This document shows, one piece after another, positions 56,142-64,000 of a stretch of DNA of 64,000 nucleotides; position 1 is the first letter of the stretch; every line of letters begins with the position of its first letter. The notes under the pieces were generated by a model. That model did no database searches, was not told the origin of the DNA, and was given only the letters and a program-made list of their open reading frames with translations. A program made the position numbers and the translations under genes. The DNA comes from Acidimicrobiia bacterium (GTDB lineage: Bacteria > Actinomycetota > Acidimicrobiia > IMCC26256 > PALSA-610). The stretch spans positions 1,529,378 through 1,593,377 of the forward strand of contig JAOSJK010000001.1 in the NCBI GenBank assembly GCA_027494135.1, given 5' to 3'.

Positions 56142-57448
56142 ATGAGCCCGTCGATGCTCTGGGGCACTCTGGTGGCCACAGTCGTCGTGACCGTCGTGGC
56201 GCTCCTCGTGATGTCGAGCGGACGCAGACGCGACCAGCGGTCGGTCGGCGTCGTGGCGGACCGGCTGGCCGGCGTCGTGTCGGAGCCGTCCACCGCCGGC
56301 TCGAAGGAGGCCATCTCCGGGCTCGAACGCTCGGCGAGGGCCGTTCTCGGGCGGCTCGACGAAGCCGAGGCGGTGGGGGGGCTGCTCAGGGCCGCCCTCG
56401 ACGGCGTGCCCGAGGCCGTCGTGGTCTCGAGGGCGTCGGGGGAGATCGTGCTGCGCAACCGCGCCGCGGTGGCCATCAGCGGCGACGGGGCATCAGGAGC
56501 TCTGGTCGACGAAGCCATCGAATCGGCGCTCGCGGATGCTCGCAGCGGCGAGGTGGTCGCCCGGGAGCTGAGCCTCTACGGTCCGCCGAGAAGGGAGCTC
56601 TTCCTGAGCGCATACCGCTTGCAGCCTGTGGAGGAGGGCGCCGGCGCCCTCGTCATCGTCGAGGACGTATCGAGTGCCCGGCGCGTCGACAGCGTGCGCC
56701 GCGACTTCGTCGCCAATGTGAGCCACGAGCTCCGTACGCCGATCGGCGCTGTCGTGCTCCTGGGCGAGACGATCGCCGGCGCGGAGGAAGCGGCGGTGAG
56801 GGAGCGTCTCGCCGAGCGCATCGTGAAGGAGGCGGAGCGCCTCGGTCGGATCGTCGACGACCTCCTCGACCTGAGTGCCATAGAGGCCGACGCGACGCCG
56901 AGTCGAGATCCGGTCCCGGTCCGCGAGATCGTCTCGGAAGCGGCGGAGCTGGTTCGGGGGGTGGCGGACGCCGCGGGAACCACGATCGGCGTCACCGACT
57001 CGGCTCCGGGTGTCACCGTCGCCGGCGACCGGCGCCGGTTGGTCGGTGCGCTTGCGAACCTCCTGGAGAATGCCGTCAAGTACTCGGACAGCGGCTCGCA
57101 GGTAGAGGTGTCGGTCGCCGCCGGAGACGGAACGGTCTCGATCGCCGTGAGCGATCAGGGATACGGGATCCCCAGCCGTCACCTCGAGCGGGTCTTCGAG
57201 CGGTTCTACCGCGTAGACCGTGCCAGGAGCCGCGAAAGCGGGGGACAGGCCTCGGACTCTCGATCGTGCGGCACGCGGTCCGCGCCCATGGCGGTGAGGT
57301 GACCGTCGAGTCGCGCGAGGGCGAAGGGTCGCGGTTCTGTGTTGTGCTCCCCATACTCGCAACCGGCGGCGCGGAAGCGGATGCGCGTCGTCAGAGGGAC
57401 GTGCGAATCGATCCGGACGGCGACGACCGGCAGTCGGGAGGAGAGTGA
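56142..57448 (+). CDS. senX3: Phosphate-responsive sensor histidine kinase SenX3/PhoR type, frameshifted
   Basis: About 435 residues. One N-terminal membrane helix (about 5-24), a PAS-like region (about 85-180), then the dimerisation domain with [20 protein letters not shown] carrying the phosphorylated His. The ATP-binding domain has [18 protein letters not shown] (N box) and [20 protein letters not shown] (F box). A GGGGG run at 57240-57244 breaks the G2 box; one extra G gives [19 protein letters not shown]. The stop overlaps the regX3 ATG. The absence of a large sensor domain fits SenX3, which senses through PhoU/Pst. Confidence 0.92.
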
Positions 57449-58149
57449 TGTCAGGCCCGCCCCTCGTGTTGGTGGTAGACGACGAGCAGTCGTACCGTGA
57501 CGCGCTGAGCATCGCGCTCGAGAGCGAAGGCTTCGCGGTCGTAACGGCATCCGACGGCGCTCAGGCGCTCGAGGTCTTCGACGCGACCGACCCGGCCGTC
57601 GTGCTGCTCGACGTGATGCTCCCGAACGTGTCGGGCATCGATGTCTGCCGGGAGATCCGGGCACGTTCACGCGTGCCCATCATCATGGTCACGGCGAGGG
57701 CGGGTGAGATCGACGCGGTCGTGGGACTCGAAGTGGGCGCCGACGACTACGTGACGAAGCCGTTCCGCCTGCGCGAGCTGGTTGCCCGCGTGCGGGCCGC
57801 GCTCAGGCGCGCACCGGTCGAGAGCGATCCGGCTGCGCAGAGCCGTGAGGTGATCGAGGTGGGCGACGTCCGCATGGACACGGGTCGACACGAGGCCTTC
57901 GTGCGAGAGGAGGCAGTGTCGTTACCGCTCAAGGAGTTCGAGCTCCTCGAGCTGCTTCTCGAGAACGCGGGGAGGGTCCTGACCCGAGACGTGCTGATCG
58001 ACAGGGTGTGGGGGCCGAACTACTTCGGCGACACCAAGACGCTCGACGTGCACATCAAGCGTCTTCGGTCGAAGGTGGAGCCGGATCCGGCGAAGCCGTG
58101 CCGCATCGTCACCGTGCGCGGCGTCGGCTACCGCTACGAGGCGTCGTAG
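57448..58149 (+). CDS. regX3: OmpR-family phosphate response regulator RegX3/PhoP type
   Basis: 233 residues, ATG overlapping the senX3 stop (TGATG). Receiver with acidic pair VVDDEQ, phospho-Asp in VLLDVMLPNVSG, and KPF Lys in ADDYVTKPFRLRELVARVR. The C-terminal winged helix has LPLKEFELLELLLENAGRVL and KTLDVHIKRLRSKVEPDP. It would bind direct-repeat PHO boxes such as those at 49330 and 53169. Confidence 0.94.
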   Translation: MSGPPLVLVVDDEQSYRDALSIALESEGFAVVTASDGAQALEVFDATDPAVVLLDVMLPNVSGIDVCREIRARSRVPIIMVTARAGEIDAVVGLEVGADDYVTKPFRLRELVARVRAALRRAPVESDPAAQSREVIEVGDVRMDTGRHEAFVREEAVSLPLKEFELLELLLENAGRVLTRDVLIDRVWGPNYFGDTKTLDVHIKRLRSKVEPDPAKPCRIVTVRGVGYRYEAS

Positions 58150-58177
58150 CGGTAGCCGACTCCGGCCCGTGCCGGCG

Positions 58178-58420
58178 TCACCTCCGGCGCTTGCGCCGGG
58201 GGAGGAGGTCGTCGTCGAAGGCCGGCGCCGGCTCCCCGGAGGCCTCGGCAACATCCGGCCCCGGGTCGGGCGGAGCCGGCGAGGAGGACACCGAGCCTGT
58301 GGCCTCGGCCGGAGCCGCGGCGACAGGCTTCGGGAGGGTGGGCTCACCAGGGGCCCCGCCGCCGGCCGACTCGTCGTCAGGGCCGTCGCCGTCGCCCATG
58401 AGCTCGGAGAAACGCACCAT
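58178..58420 (-). CDS. Small low-complexity acidic protein
   Basis: 80 residues from ATG 58420 (ATG 58438 is an alternative). MVRFSELMGDGDGPDDESAG is followed by a Pro/Ala/Glu-rich stretch and a basic end (LLPRRKRRR). Convergent with regX3. No recognised family; probably disordered. Confidence is limited because such sequences can arise by chance in GC-rich DNA. Confidence 0.4.
   Translation of the reverse strand: MVRFSELMGDGDGPDDESAGGGAPGEPTLPKPVAAAPAEATGSVSSSPAPPDPGPDVAEASGEPAPAFDDDLLPRRKRRR
58184..58199. terminator. Hairpin between regX3 and the small convergent gene
   Basis: CCGGCGC, TT spacer, GCGCCGG (58184-58199), inside the last codons of the reverse-strand small gene and 35 bases past the regX3 stop. 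No U tract. Confidence 0.35.
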
Positions 58421-58573
58421 CGATGCCTCCCACTTCACGCGATTCGGGCAGGCGCGGCGTCGTGACGGGCCGTGACACGGGTCGCGCCGGGTTCGGGGGA
58501 GGAGTTCATCTCGGCGACTGTGCGTCCTGCCCCGTCTTCCATGCGACTCCTCCTGACCGCTGTGCCGAACGCT

Positions 58574-59122
58574 TCACCGAACGCTGTGTCGCGCGCTGCT
58601 GTCGCGTGAGTCTACGGCCGCGAGCGGCACGGGCGACACGAGGATCCGCCGGGACCTCAGCCGGACGGGGGGCGGCACGTAGCGGGCCGGGGGCGGGCAG
58701 GAGGCGCCCGCCTCGACGATCCAGATCGATCCCTTCTGGCACCGCGGTTCCGGCCCGAGATCGATCCCGGTCGACGCGAGCTCCTCCAGGAGCATCGGAA
58801 TGACGTCGCCGTGACTGCACAGGACGGCTTCCTCGGCGGCGACGGCGTCGGCCAGCGCGAGGACGTCGGGGAGCGGGGCACCCTCGGCGAGAGCGACAGC
58901 CTCCTCGACGCGCAGCCCGTGCGGCTCGGCAACAAGGGCGGCGGTCTCGACGCATCTCGCGTAAGGGCTGCTCAGGATCCGAGTGATGGGGAGATCCGCC
59001 AGCGCCTCCGAGATCAGGACCGCCTGCCGGCGACCGGCCCCGGACAGCGGGCGGAGGCGGTCGTCGCCGGACCACGATGATCTGGATCCGGCCTTCGCGT
59101 GGCGTAGCAGGTAGAGGGTCAT
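58574..59122 (-). CDS. sixA: SixA-like histidine phosphatase
   Basis: 182 residues. Opens MTLYLLRHAKAGSRS, the RHG-type motif of the histidine phosphatase superfamily; the second His is in AVLCSHGDVIPMLLEEL. The ATG overlaps the stop of the Nudix gene. In mycobacteria MutT1 is one protein with Nudix and phosphatase domains; here the two domains are separate adjacent genes, so they may act together in hydrolysing oxidised or diadenosine nucleotides. Confidence 0.88.
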   Translation of the reverse strand: MTLYLLRHAKAGSRSSWSGDDRLRPLSGAGRRQAVLISEALADLPITRILSSPYARCVETAALVAEPHGLRVEEAVALAEGAPLPDVLALADAVAAEEAVLCSHGDVIPMLLEELASTGIDLGPEPRCQKGSIWIVEAGASCPPPARYVPPPVRLRSRRILVSPVPLAAVDSRDSSARHSVR

Positions 59123-59505
59123 GGTCGCCCCAGCGCAGTGAGCAGCGCACGGTCGTGCTCGTAGGTGAGCAGCGACGCCGCCTCGTCGAGCGGCAGCCAG
59201 CGGGCCACGTCGACTTCATCTGAAGGGACCAGGTCCGCCTCGGCGACGACTCGCATCCGCCAGTAGCGCACCCGCTTGGGGCGTCCTCTGTGGTCCATGT
59301 ACCGGACGGTGGCGAGCTCCTCGAGAGGCTCGGCCGTCACAGCGGTCTCCTCCTCCACCTCGCGAACGGCGGCGTCCATGTCGGTCTCGCCCTCGTCTAC
59401 CTTGCCCTTGGGGAGGCTCCAGTCGTCGTAGCGGGGCCTGTGCACGACGAGAACCTCGGCGGCGTCTCCCGAGCCTCGGATGACCACCCCGCCCGCAGCG
59501 AGCAC
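59119..59505 (-). CDS. Nudix hydrolase, MutT1 N-terminal-like
   Basis: 128 residues from GTG 59505. The Nudix box reads GKVDEGETDMDAAVREVEEE followed by TAV (about 35-57); DDWSLPKGK precedes it as in MutT1/ApaH-type members. Partner gene sixA overlaps downstream; ppk1 lies upstream. The ppk-mutT1 adjacency is also known in mycobacteria. Confidence 0.9.
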   Translation of the reverse strand: MLAAGGVVIRGSGDAAEVLVVHRPRYDDWSLPKGKVDEGETDMDAAVREVEEETAVTAEPLEELATVRYMDHRGRPKRVRYWRMRVVAEADLVPSDEVDVARWLPLDEAASLLTYEHDRALLTALGRP

Positions 59506-59533
59506 CGTCGCGGGGCGGGATCTCCCGTGTTCG

Positions 59534-61596
59534 TCAATCCACGCTCGCGGTCCGAGCCAGAGCGAGCTCCTGGAGACGCGCGTGGGTGTCGGTTCCCTCG
59601 ACGGTCGGCGCCTTGTTCCAGATACCGTCGGGGGCGAGCGTCCAGGCGAGGACGTCGTCGGCGAGGTTGACGGCGAGGATCTCGTCGAGCCGCGACTGGA
59701 TGCGCGGGTCGGTGATCCGCAGAGCGACCTCGACGCGACGATCGAGGTTCCGGGGCATGAGATCCGCGGAGCCGATCAAGTAGACGGCCGCGCCGGGCTC
59801 GCCGAATCGGAAGATCCGGGAGTGCTCGAGGTAGCGGCCGAGGATCGAGCGGACCCGGATCCGCTCGGAGACGCCCCGGAGCCCTGGTCGGGCGCAGCAG
59901 ATCCCGCGCACGACGAGGTCGATCTCGGCGCCGGCCGTCGAGGCGGCGTACAGGGCGTCGATCGTGGCCTGGTCGACAAGGGAGTTCATCTTCATGGTGA
60001 TGCGGCCGCCGGGGTGCGCCTGTCCCGCTATCAGGTCGTTGAACGCGGGCCGCAGCTGTGTCGGGGCGACGATGATCCGCCGGTAGTCGGCCTGGTGGCT
60101 GTACCCGGTCAGGTGGTTGAAGAGCTCCGTGAGGTCGGCACCGAGCTCCGGATCTGCGGAGAGAACGCCGACGTCCTCGTAGGTCGTGGCCGTCTTCGGG
60201 TTGTAGTTGCCGGTCCCCAGGTGGCAGTACCGGCGCAGGCCGTCCGGTTCCTGGCGCACTACGAGGAGCGTCTTGCCATGGGTCTTGAGCCCGACGAACC
60301 CGTAGACGACATGAACGCCGGCCTCCTCAAGGATGCGGGCCCTCTCGATGTTCGCCTGCTCGTCGAATCGGGCCTTGAGCTCGACCAGGGCGACGACCTG
60401 CTTGCCGTCCTGAGCGGCCTTGACCAGGGAGCGCACGATCCCCTCCTCGTCGCCCCCGGTGCGGTAGAGCGTCTGCTTGATCGCGAGCACGTTCGGATCA
60501 GCGGCTGCCTGAGCGGTGAACGCCTCGACGGTGTTGGCGAACGAGTCGTAGGGGTGGTGGACGAAGATGTCGCCGGCGTGCAGCGCGCGGAAGAAGTCGG
60601 CATCCTCTGCCGCCAGGCGAGGCGGTGTCCGCCCGGCCCAGGACGCGTACTTGAGCTCGGGGCGGAGCAGTGCGTAGATGTCCCAGAGGCCACCGAGGTC
60701 GAGGGGGCCGTCGATCACGTAGACGTCGGAGGCCGAGAGCTCGAGCTCTCGGCACAGAAGCTCGAGGACCGGCGATGGCATCGTCGCGTCGACCTCGAGA
60801 CGGATCTCCAGCCCGAAGCGTGATCGCTGCCTGAGCACGCTCTCCATCGCCGCGAGGAGGTCTTCGGACTCGTCGGAGAGCTCGATATCGGCGTCGCGCG
60901 TCACGCGGAACGGGTGGTGCGTGAGGATCTCCATCCCCGGGAAGAGGGATCCCAGGTGCGCGGCTATCACCTGTTCGAGCGGGACGAAGCGCTCGCCGTC
61001 GGGCATGGCGACGAAGCGCGGGAGCACTGGGGGGACCTTCACACGGGCGAAGCGCTCTTCACCGGTCGACGCGTTGCGCACGGCCACGGCGAGGTTGAGT
61101 GAGAGATTGGAGATGTACGGGAAAGGGTGCGCGGGGTCGACGGCGAGTGGCGTCAGAACCGAGAAGATCTGCTCCTCGAAGACCTCCGAGACGTGTGCCT
61201 TGTCGTCGTCGTCCAGGTCCGACCAGGCGACGAACCTGATGCCGGCTTCTTCGAGGCAGGGGACGACCTCCTTGGTGAAGACCGCGGCCTGACGCGCTAC
61301 GAGCTCCTCGGCACGATCTCGAATCGCCCGTAGCTGCTCCGCCGGACCGAGGCCGCTCGGGGAGCTCCCCGGACCCCGGCGAGCATCTGCTCCCTGAGAG
61401 CCGAGACCCGGACCTGGAAGAACTCGTCGAGGTTCTGGCTGAAGATCGCGCAGAACTTCACCCGCTCGAGCAGCGGGAGCGAGGCGTCCTCGGCGAGGGC
61501 AAGCACCCTCGCGTTGAAGTCGAGCCACGACAGCTCGCGTTCGAGGTACAGCTCCTCCGGGCCGAGACTCGTCACGGCTTCGTCGTCGGGGCTCAT
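59534..61596 (-). CDS. ppk1: Polyphosphate kinase 1, frameshifted near N-terminus
   Basis: About 687 residues from ATG 61596, with a TACCAT box about nine bases upstream. Reversibly makes polyphosphate from [23 protein letters not shown] opens the N domain. A shift between 61350 and 61370 (GGGG and CCCC runs) joins [20 protein letters not shown]. The catalytic domain is intact: [51 protein letters not shown] with the His of the autophosphorylation site, and [16 protein letters not shown]. Fits the phosphate island. Confidence 0.95.
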
Positions 61597-61660
61597 GGCG
61601 GCAATGGTAGGTGGGCCACGGGGGGGCCGTCCCGGGCCGTTGTGCCCGTTGCGGCGGCGA

Positions 61661-61666
61661 TAACCT
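61661..61666 (+). promoter_or_regulatory. -10 box TAACCT for the MFS gene
   Basis: TAACCT lies between divergent ppk1 and the MFS gene, 69 bases before GTG 61736. Confidence 0.35.
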
Positions 61667-61735
61667 GCGAGAACGGACCCGAAGACGCTCAGCTCCACCA
61701 CCTCGCCGTTCGCCCGCCTCGCCCTCGCCTACGCC

Positions 61736-62994
61736 GTGGGCATCTGCGGCGATCTCTTTGTCACCGTTGCCCTGGCGGACTCGCTCTTCTTCTCCATAGG
61801 CGTCGATGCGGCGCGGCCCAGGGTGCTGCTGTACCTCGTGTTCACGATGGCGCCCTTCGCCGTCGTCGCACCCGTCCTGGGCCCGTTCCTCGACCGGACG
61901 CGCGGCGGGCGTCGCATGCTCATCGCGATTGCGGCAGCCGCGAGGGCGGTGCTCTGCCTCCTGATGGCGGCGTACATAGACGACTTCATGCTCTACCCGC
62001 TCACCTTCGGTGCACTGGTCGCGTCGAAGGGGCAGAGCGTCGCAAAGAGCGCGTTGGTGCCGGCGGTCGTAGACAACGAGTCGGAGCTGGTCTCGGCGAA
62101 CTCGCGCCTGGCCCTGATCGCTGTGCTCGCCGGCGCCGTCGGAGCGCTTCCGGCGACGCTGATCCTGAAGCTGGGCGGCGGGGAGTGGGTGCTCCGCGTC
62201 GCAGCGGTGATATTCGTGATGGCGACGATCCTCGCCGTCGCGATCCCCAAGGCCGAGCACGTAGGTCGCGAGGAGACGGCCGCCGACCGGCGCATCCTGC
62301 ACGCTCCCAGCATCGTCGTGGCCGGCTCGGCGATGGGGTTCTTCCGCGGCGTCGTCGGGTTCATGACGTTCTTCGCGGCGTTCGTCCTCAAGCGGCAGGG
62401 CGAGCCGGCCTGGGTGTTCGGACTCGTGATAGCGGCGAGCGCCTTCGGCAACGGCGTCGGCGTGCTCCTGGCGCCGCTGCTGCGGCGCAGGGTCAGGGAG
62501 GAGTGGATCCTGGCGGGGTCGCTCCTGGCAGCGGCGGGACTCCTGGTGTTCGCCGCTCGGGGCTACGGGAGGCCCGCTCTGACCGTCGCGGCCGCCGCGG
62601 TTGCCGCTGGGGCGTCGTGCGGACGTCTGGCGTTCGACAGCCTCGTCCAGCGCGACGCGCACGAAGCGGCGCGTGGTCGGGCCTTCGCCAGGTTCGAGAC
62701 TCGCTTCCAGCTCGTGTGGGTCGCGGGCGCGGTCGTCGCGGTGGCGATGCCGAGCGAGGGAGGTTGGGGCTGTTCCTGGTGGCGCTGGTGCTCCTCTTCG
62801 CGGGGTTCACGTACCTGGGTGCCGTCTACCGCCCCGGTGGGCCGGCGCACCACGAACGGCCGGAGGAGGTTCCGTCGCCCGCGCCGGACACCCATGCGAC
62901 CGACCCGCGACGCCTGCGCGGAGCCCATCTGAGGCGTGACCGCCCGGCGCGCCGCCACGGGACATCCGACCCGCCACCGCGCTCGCTCCCCTGA
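61736..62994 (+). CDS. MFS transporter, frameshifted near C-terminus
   Basis: About 420 residues. Multiple hydrophobic helices with the cytoplasmic loop GPFLDRTRGGRRMLIAI (motif A-like) between TM2 and TM3; other helices are AYIDDFMLYPLTFGALVASK and LIAVLAGAVGALPATLILKL. At about 62765 a GGGG run breaks the frame; the next frame continues LGLFLVALVLLFAGFTYLGA and a polar tail to 62994. The start is uncertain and may be upstream of GTG 61736, since the first helix is short. Substrate unknown. Confidence 0.85.
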
Positions 62995-63057
62995 CGGCCG
63001 ATGCGGCAGCCTCGAATACCGGCCGCCGTGCCCGCCGATAAACGCTAGACATGTCGT

Positions 63058-64000
63058 GTGGCGTGGGATCTGAGGCCGGTGGCCGCCGAGGAGGTTCTCG
63101 CCCTGGTCGAGGCCGACCGGAGGGCGTTCCACGCCGCGCCGCGTCCGGAGGGCCGGCGCGATCCCAACGGCTGGGACCTGGCCGAGCTCGACCGGACTCT
63201 CGCCGCCGTCGAGGACGGCGAGATGGTCGGTGTGGGTCGCATCTACTCCTTCGATCTGGTGGTGCCAGGCGGTGCGCGCGTTCCAGTGGGCGGTGTCTCG
63301 TGGATCGGAGTCATCCCCACACACCGCCGGCGAGGGATCCTCAGCGCGATCATGCGGAGGCAGATCGCCGACGCCACCGAGCGCGGAGAGCCGATGCTGG
63401 TGCTGACGGCGTCGGAAGGCGGCATCTATCGCCGGTACGGCTACGGAGTCGCGACGTGGTCGACAGCGGTCTCGCTCGACGCCACGCGTTCCGAGTTCCT
63501 GCGCGAGGTCGAAACGGGAGGGCGGCTCCGTCTCGTCGACGAGGCAGAGGCCGCCGAGAAGCTCCCGATGATCTACGAGGGCGCGCGCGTGCAGCAGGTC
63601 GGGTCGCTGTCACGACCGGATGAGTGGTGGGCATGCGAGCTCTTCGATCTTCCCATCGACGCGAACGCCGATTCGGGAGCGCGGTTCTACGTGCTCCACG
63701 AGTCGGCGACCGGCGAGCCCGACGGCTACGTCGCATACGCGGTCGACGGGACGTGGCAGCACGGGAACCCGCAGAAGGCAGCGAGAGTGCGCGACATGGC
63801 AGCCCTGGATCCGGGTGTCCGGGCGCGGCTCTGGCGGTACGTCTGCGACCTCGACCTGGTCACCAGGGTCGAGTCGTTCACCACCCCGGTCGACGATCCG
63901 CTCAGGTGGCTCCTGGTCGATTCGCGACAGCTGAGCAGGTCGTGCACGAACGACTGGCTCTGGGTCCGGCTCCTCGACGTCTCCGCGGCGCTGGCGGCGC
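63058..64000 (+). CDS. Eis-like GNAT N-acetyltransferase (3' truncated)
   Basis: Open from GTG 63058 to the window edge, 314 codons; a shadow frame starting at 63051 is not the gene. LALVEADRRAFHAAPRPEGR is followed by MVGVGRIYSFDLVVPGGARV and VSWIGVIPTHRRRGILSAIM, the acetyl-CoA-binding motif of Eis-type enzymes, then EGGIYRRYGYGVAT. The second GNAT-like domain begins GRLRLVDEAEAAEKLPMIYE, and a third sterol-carrier-like domain would follow beyond the edge. Eis enzymes acetylate amines including aminoglycosides; the role here is unknown. Confidence 0.88.
   Translation, partial: MAWDLRPVAAEEVLALVEADRRAFHAAPRPEGRRDPNGWDLAELDRTLAAVEDGEMVGVGRIYSFDLVVPGGARVPVGGVSWIGVIPTHRRRGILSAIMRRQIADATERGEPMLVLTASEGGIYRRYGYGVATWSTAVSLDATRSEFLREVETGGRLRLVDEAEAAEKLPMIYEGARVQQVGSLSRPDEWWACELFDLPIDANADSGARFYVLHESATGEPDGYVAYAVDGTWQHGNPQKAARVRDMAALDPGVRARLWRYVCDLDLVTRVESFTTPVDDPLRWLLVDSRQLSRSCTNDWLWVRLLDVSAALAA

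Noticed and set aside
1..64000. CRISPR arrays, tRNA, rRNA or prophage genes
   Set aside because: No regularly spaced repeat-spacer array, no tRNA-like cloverleaf with a GGTTCGAATCC-type loop, no rRNA segment and no phage structural gene was seen. The only tandem arrays are the 92-bp, 15-bp and 13-bp repeats listed.

Overview
The window comes from a high-GC actinobacterium. Two WhiB proteins, PspA, an OmpR-family SenX3/RegX3 pair, a luciferase-like (probably F420-dependent) oxidoreductase and a single-subunit SDH cytochrome b all fit Actinomycetota. An Acidimicrobiia-like lineage is my inference; no rRNA or tRNA gene is visible to confirm it. About 60 protein genes are packed closely, many with ATGA or TGATG stop-start overlaps. 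Many genes carry a TAnnnT box 6-12 bases before the start codon, which suggests frequent leaderless transcription.

Layout. 1-1 kb: 3' part of folD and a small zinc-ribbon membrane protein. 1-4.7 kb: a small accessory island with an MntA/HepT toxin-antitoxin pair, a ribbon-helix-helix-like protein coupled to a NYN-domain nuclease, and a nucleotidyltransferase with a small partner. 4.8-9.3 kb: malate dehydrogenase, ogt, and a fumarase cluster in which a class II fumarase lies between the alpha and beta halves of a class I fumarase. 9.4-17.4 kb: a CDF transporter, then a reverse-strand envelope-stress-like operon (AAA ATPase, anchored binding-protein-like protein, binding-protein/VWA lipoprotein, membrane coiled-coil protein, PspA). 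17.4-20.7 kb: a PEP-utilising mobile-domain cluster preceded by three tandem 92-bp units, each encoding a complete 31-codon ORF coupled to the next. 20.7-29.4 kb: glycerol metabolism (glycerol kinase, AGPS-like oxidase, GlpD), a CoA-transferase under a CsoR-family regulator with a visible operator, and an acyl-CoA ligase. 29.4-35.7 kb: a PhoX-like Tat protein, DUF6326, TetR, and sdhCAB. 35.9-43 kb: two glycosidases (GH2, GH1) interleaved with a MoxR-like ATPase and its VWA partner. 43-49.3 kb: a degenerate receiver, MsrB, two WhiB proteins, a formiminotransferase, an LLM oxidoreductase, TatA and an HtrA protease. 49.3-61.6 kb: a phosphate island (pstSCA, phoU, pstB, pit with its DUF47 partner, senX3-regX3, SixA, Nudix, ppk1) with two PHO-box-like sites. 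61.7-64 kb: an MFS transporter and a truncated Eis-like acetyltransferase.

Two features recur. First, a palindrome family (16-bp core GCGTCGATAGACCACA and its complement around a 3-5 base loop) occurs four times, each time at the 3' end of a gene, and its outer stem pairs change in a compensatory way. Second, more than 20 genes, including central-metabolism genes, are broken by single-base frameshifts. Many of these fall in G/C runs, which points to uncorrected homopolymer errors and not to gene decay. Frameshifted genes are annotated at full inferred extent, with the break noted.
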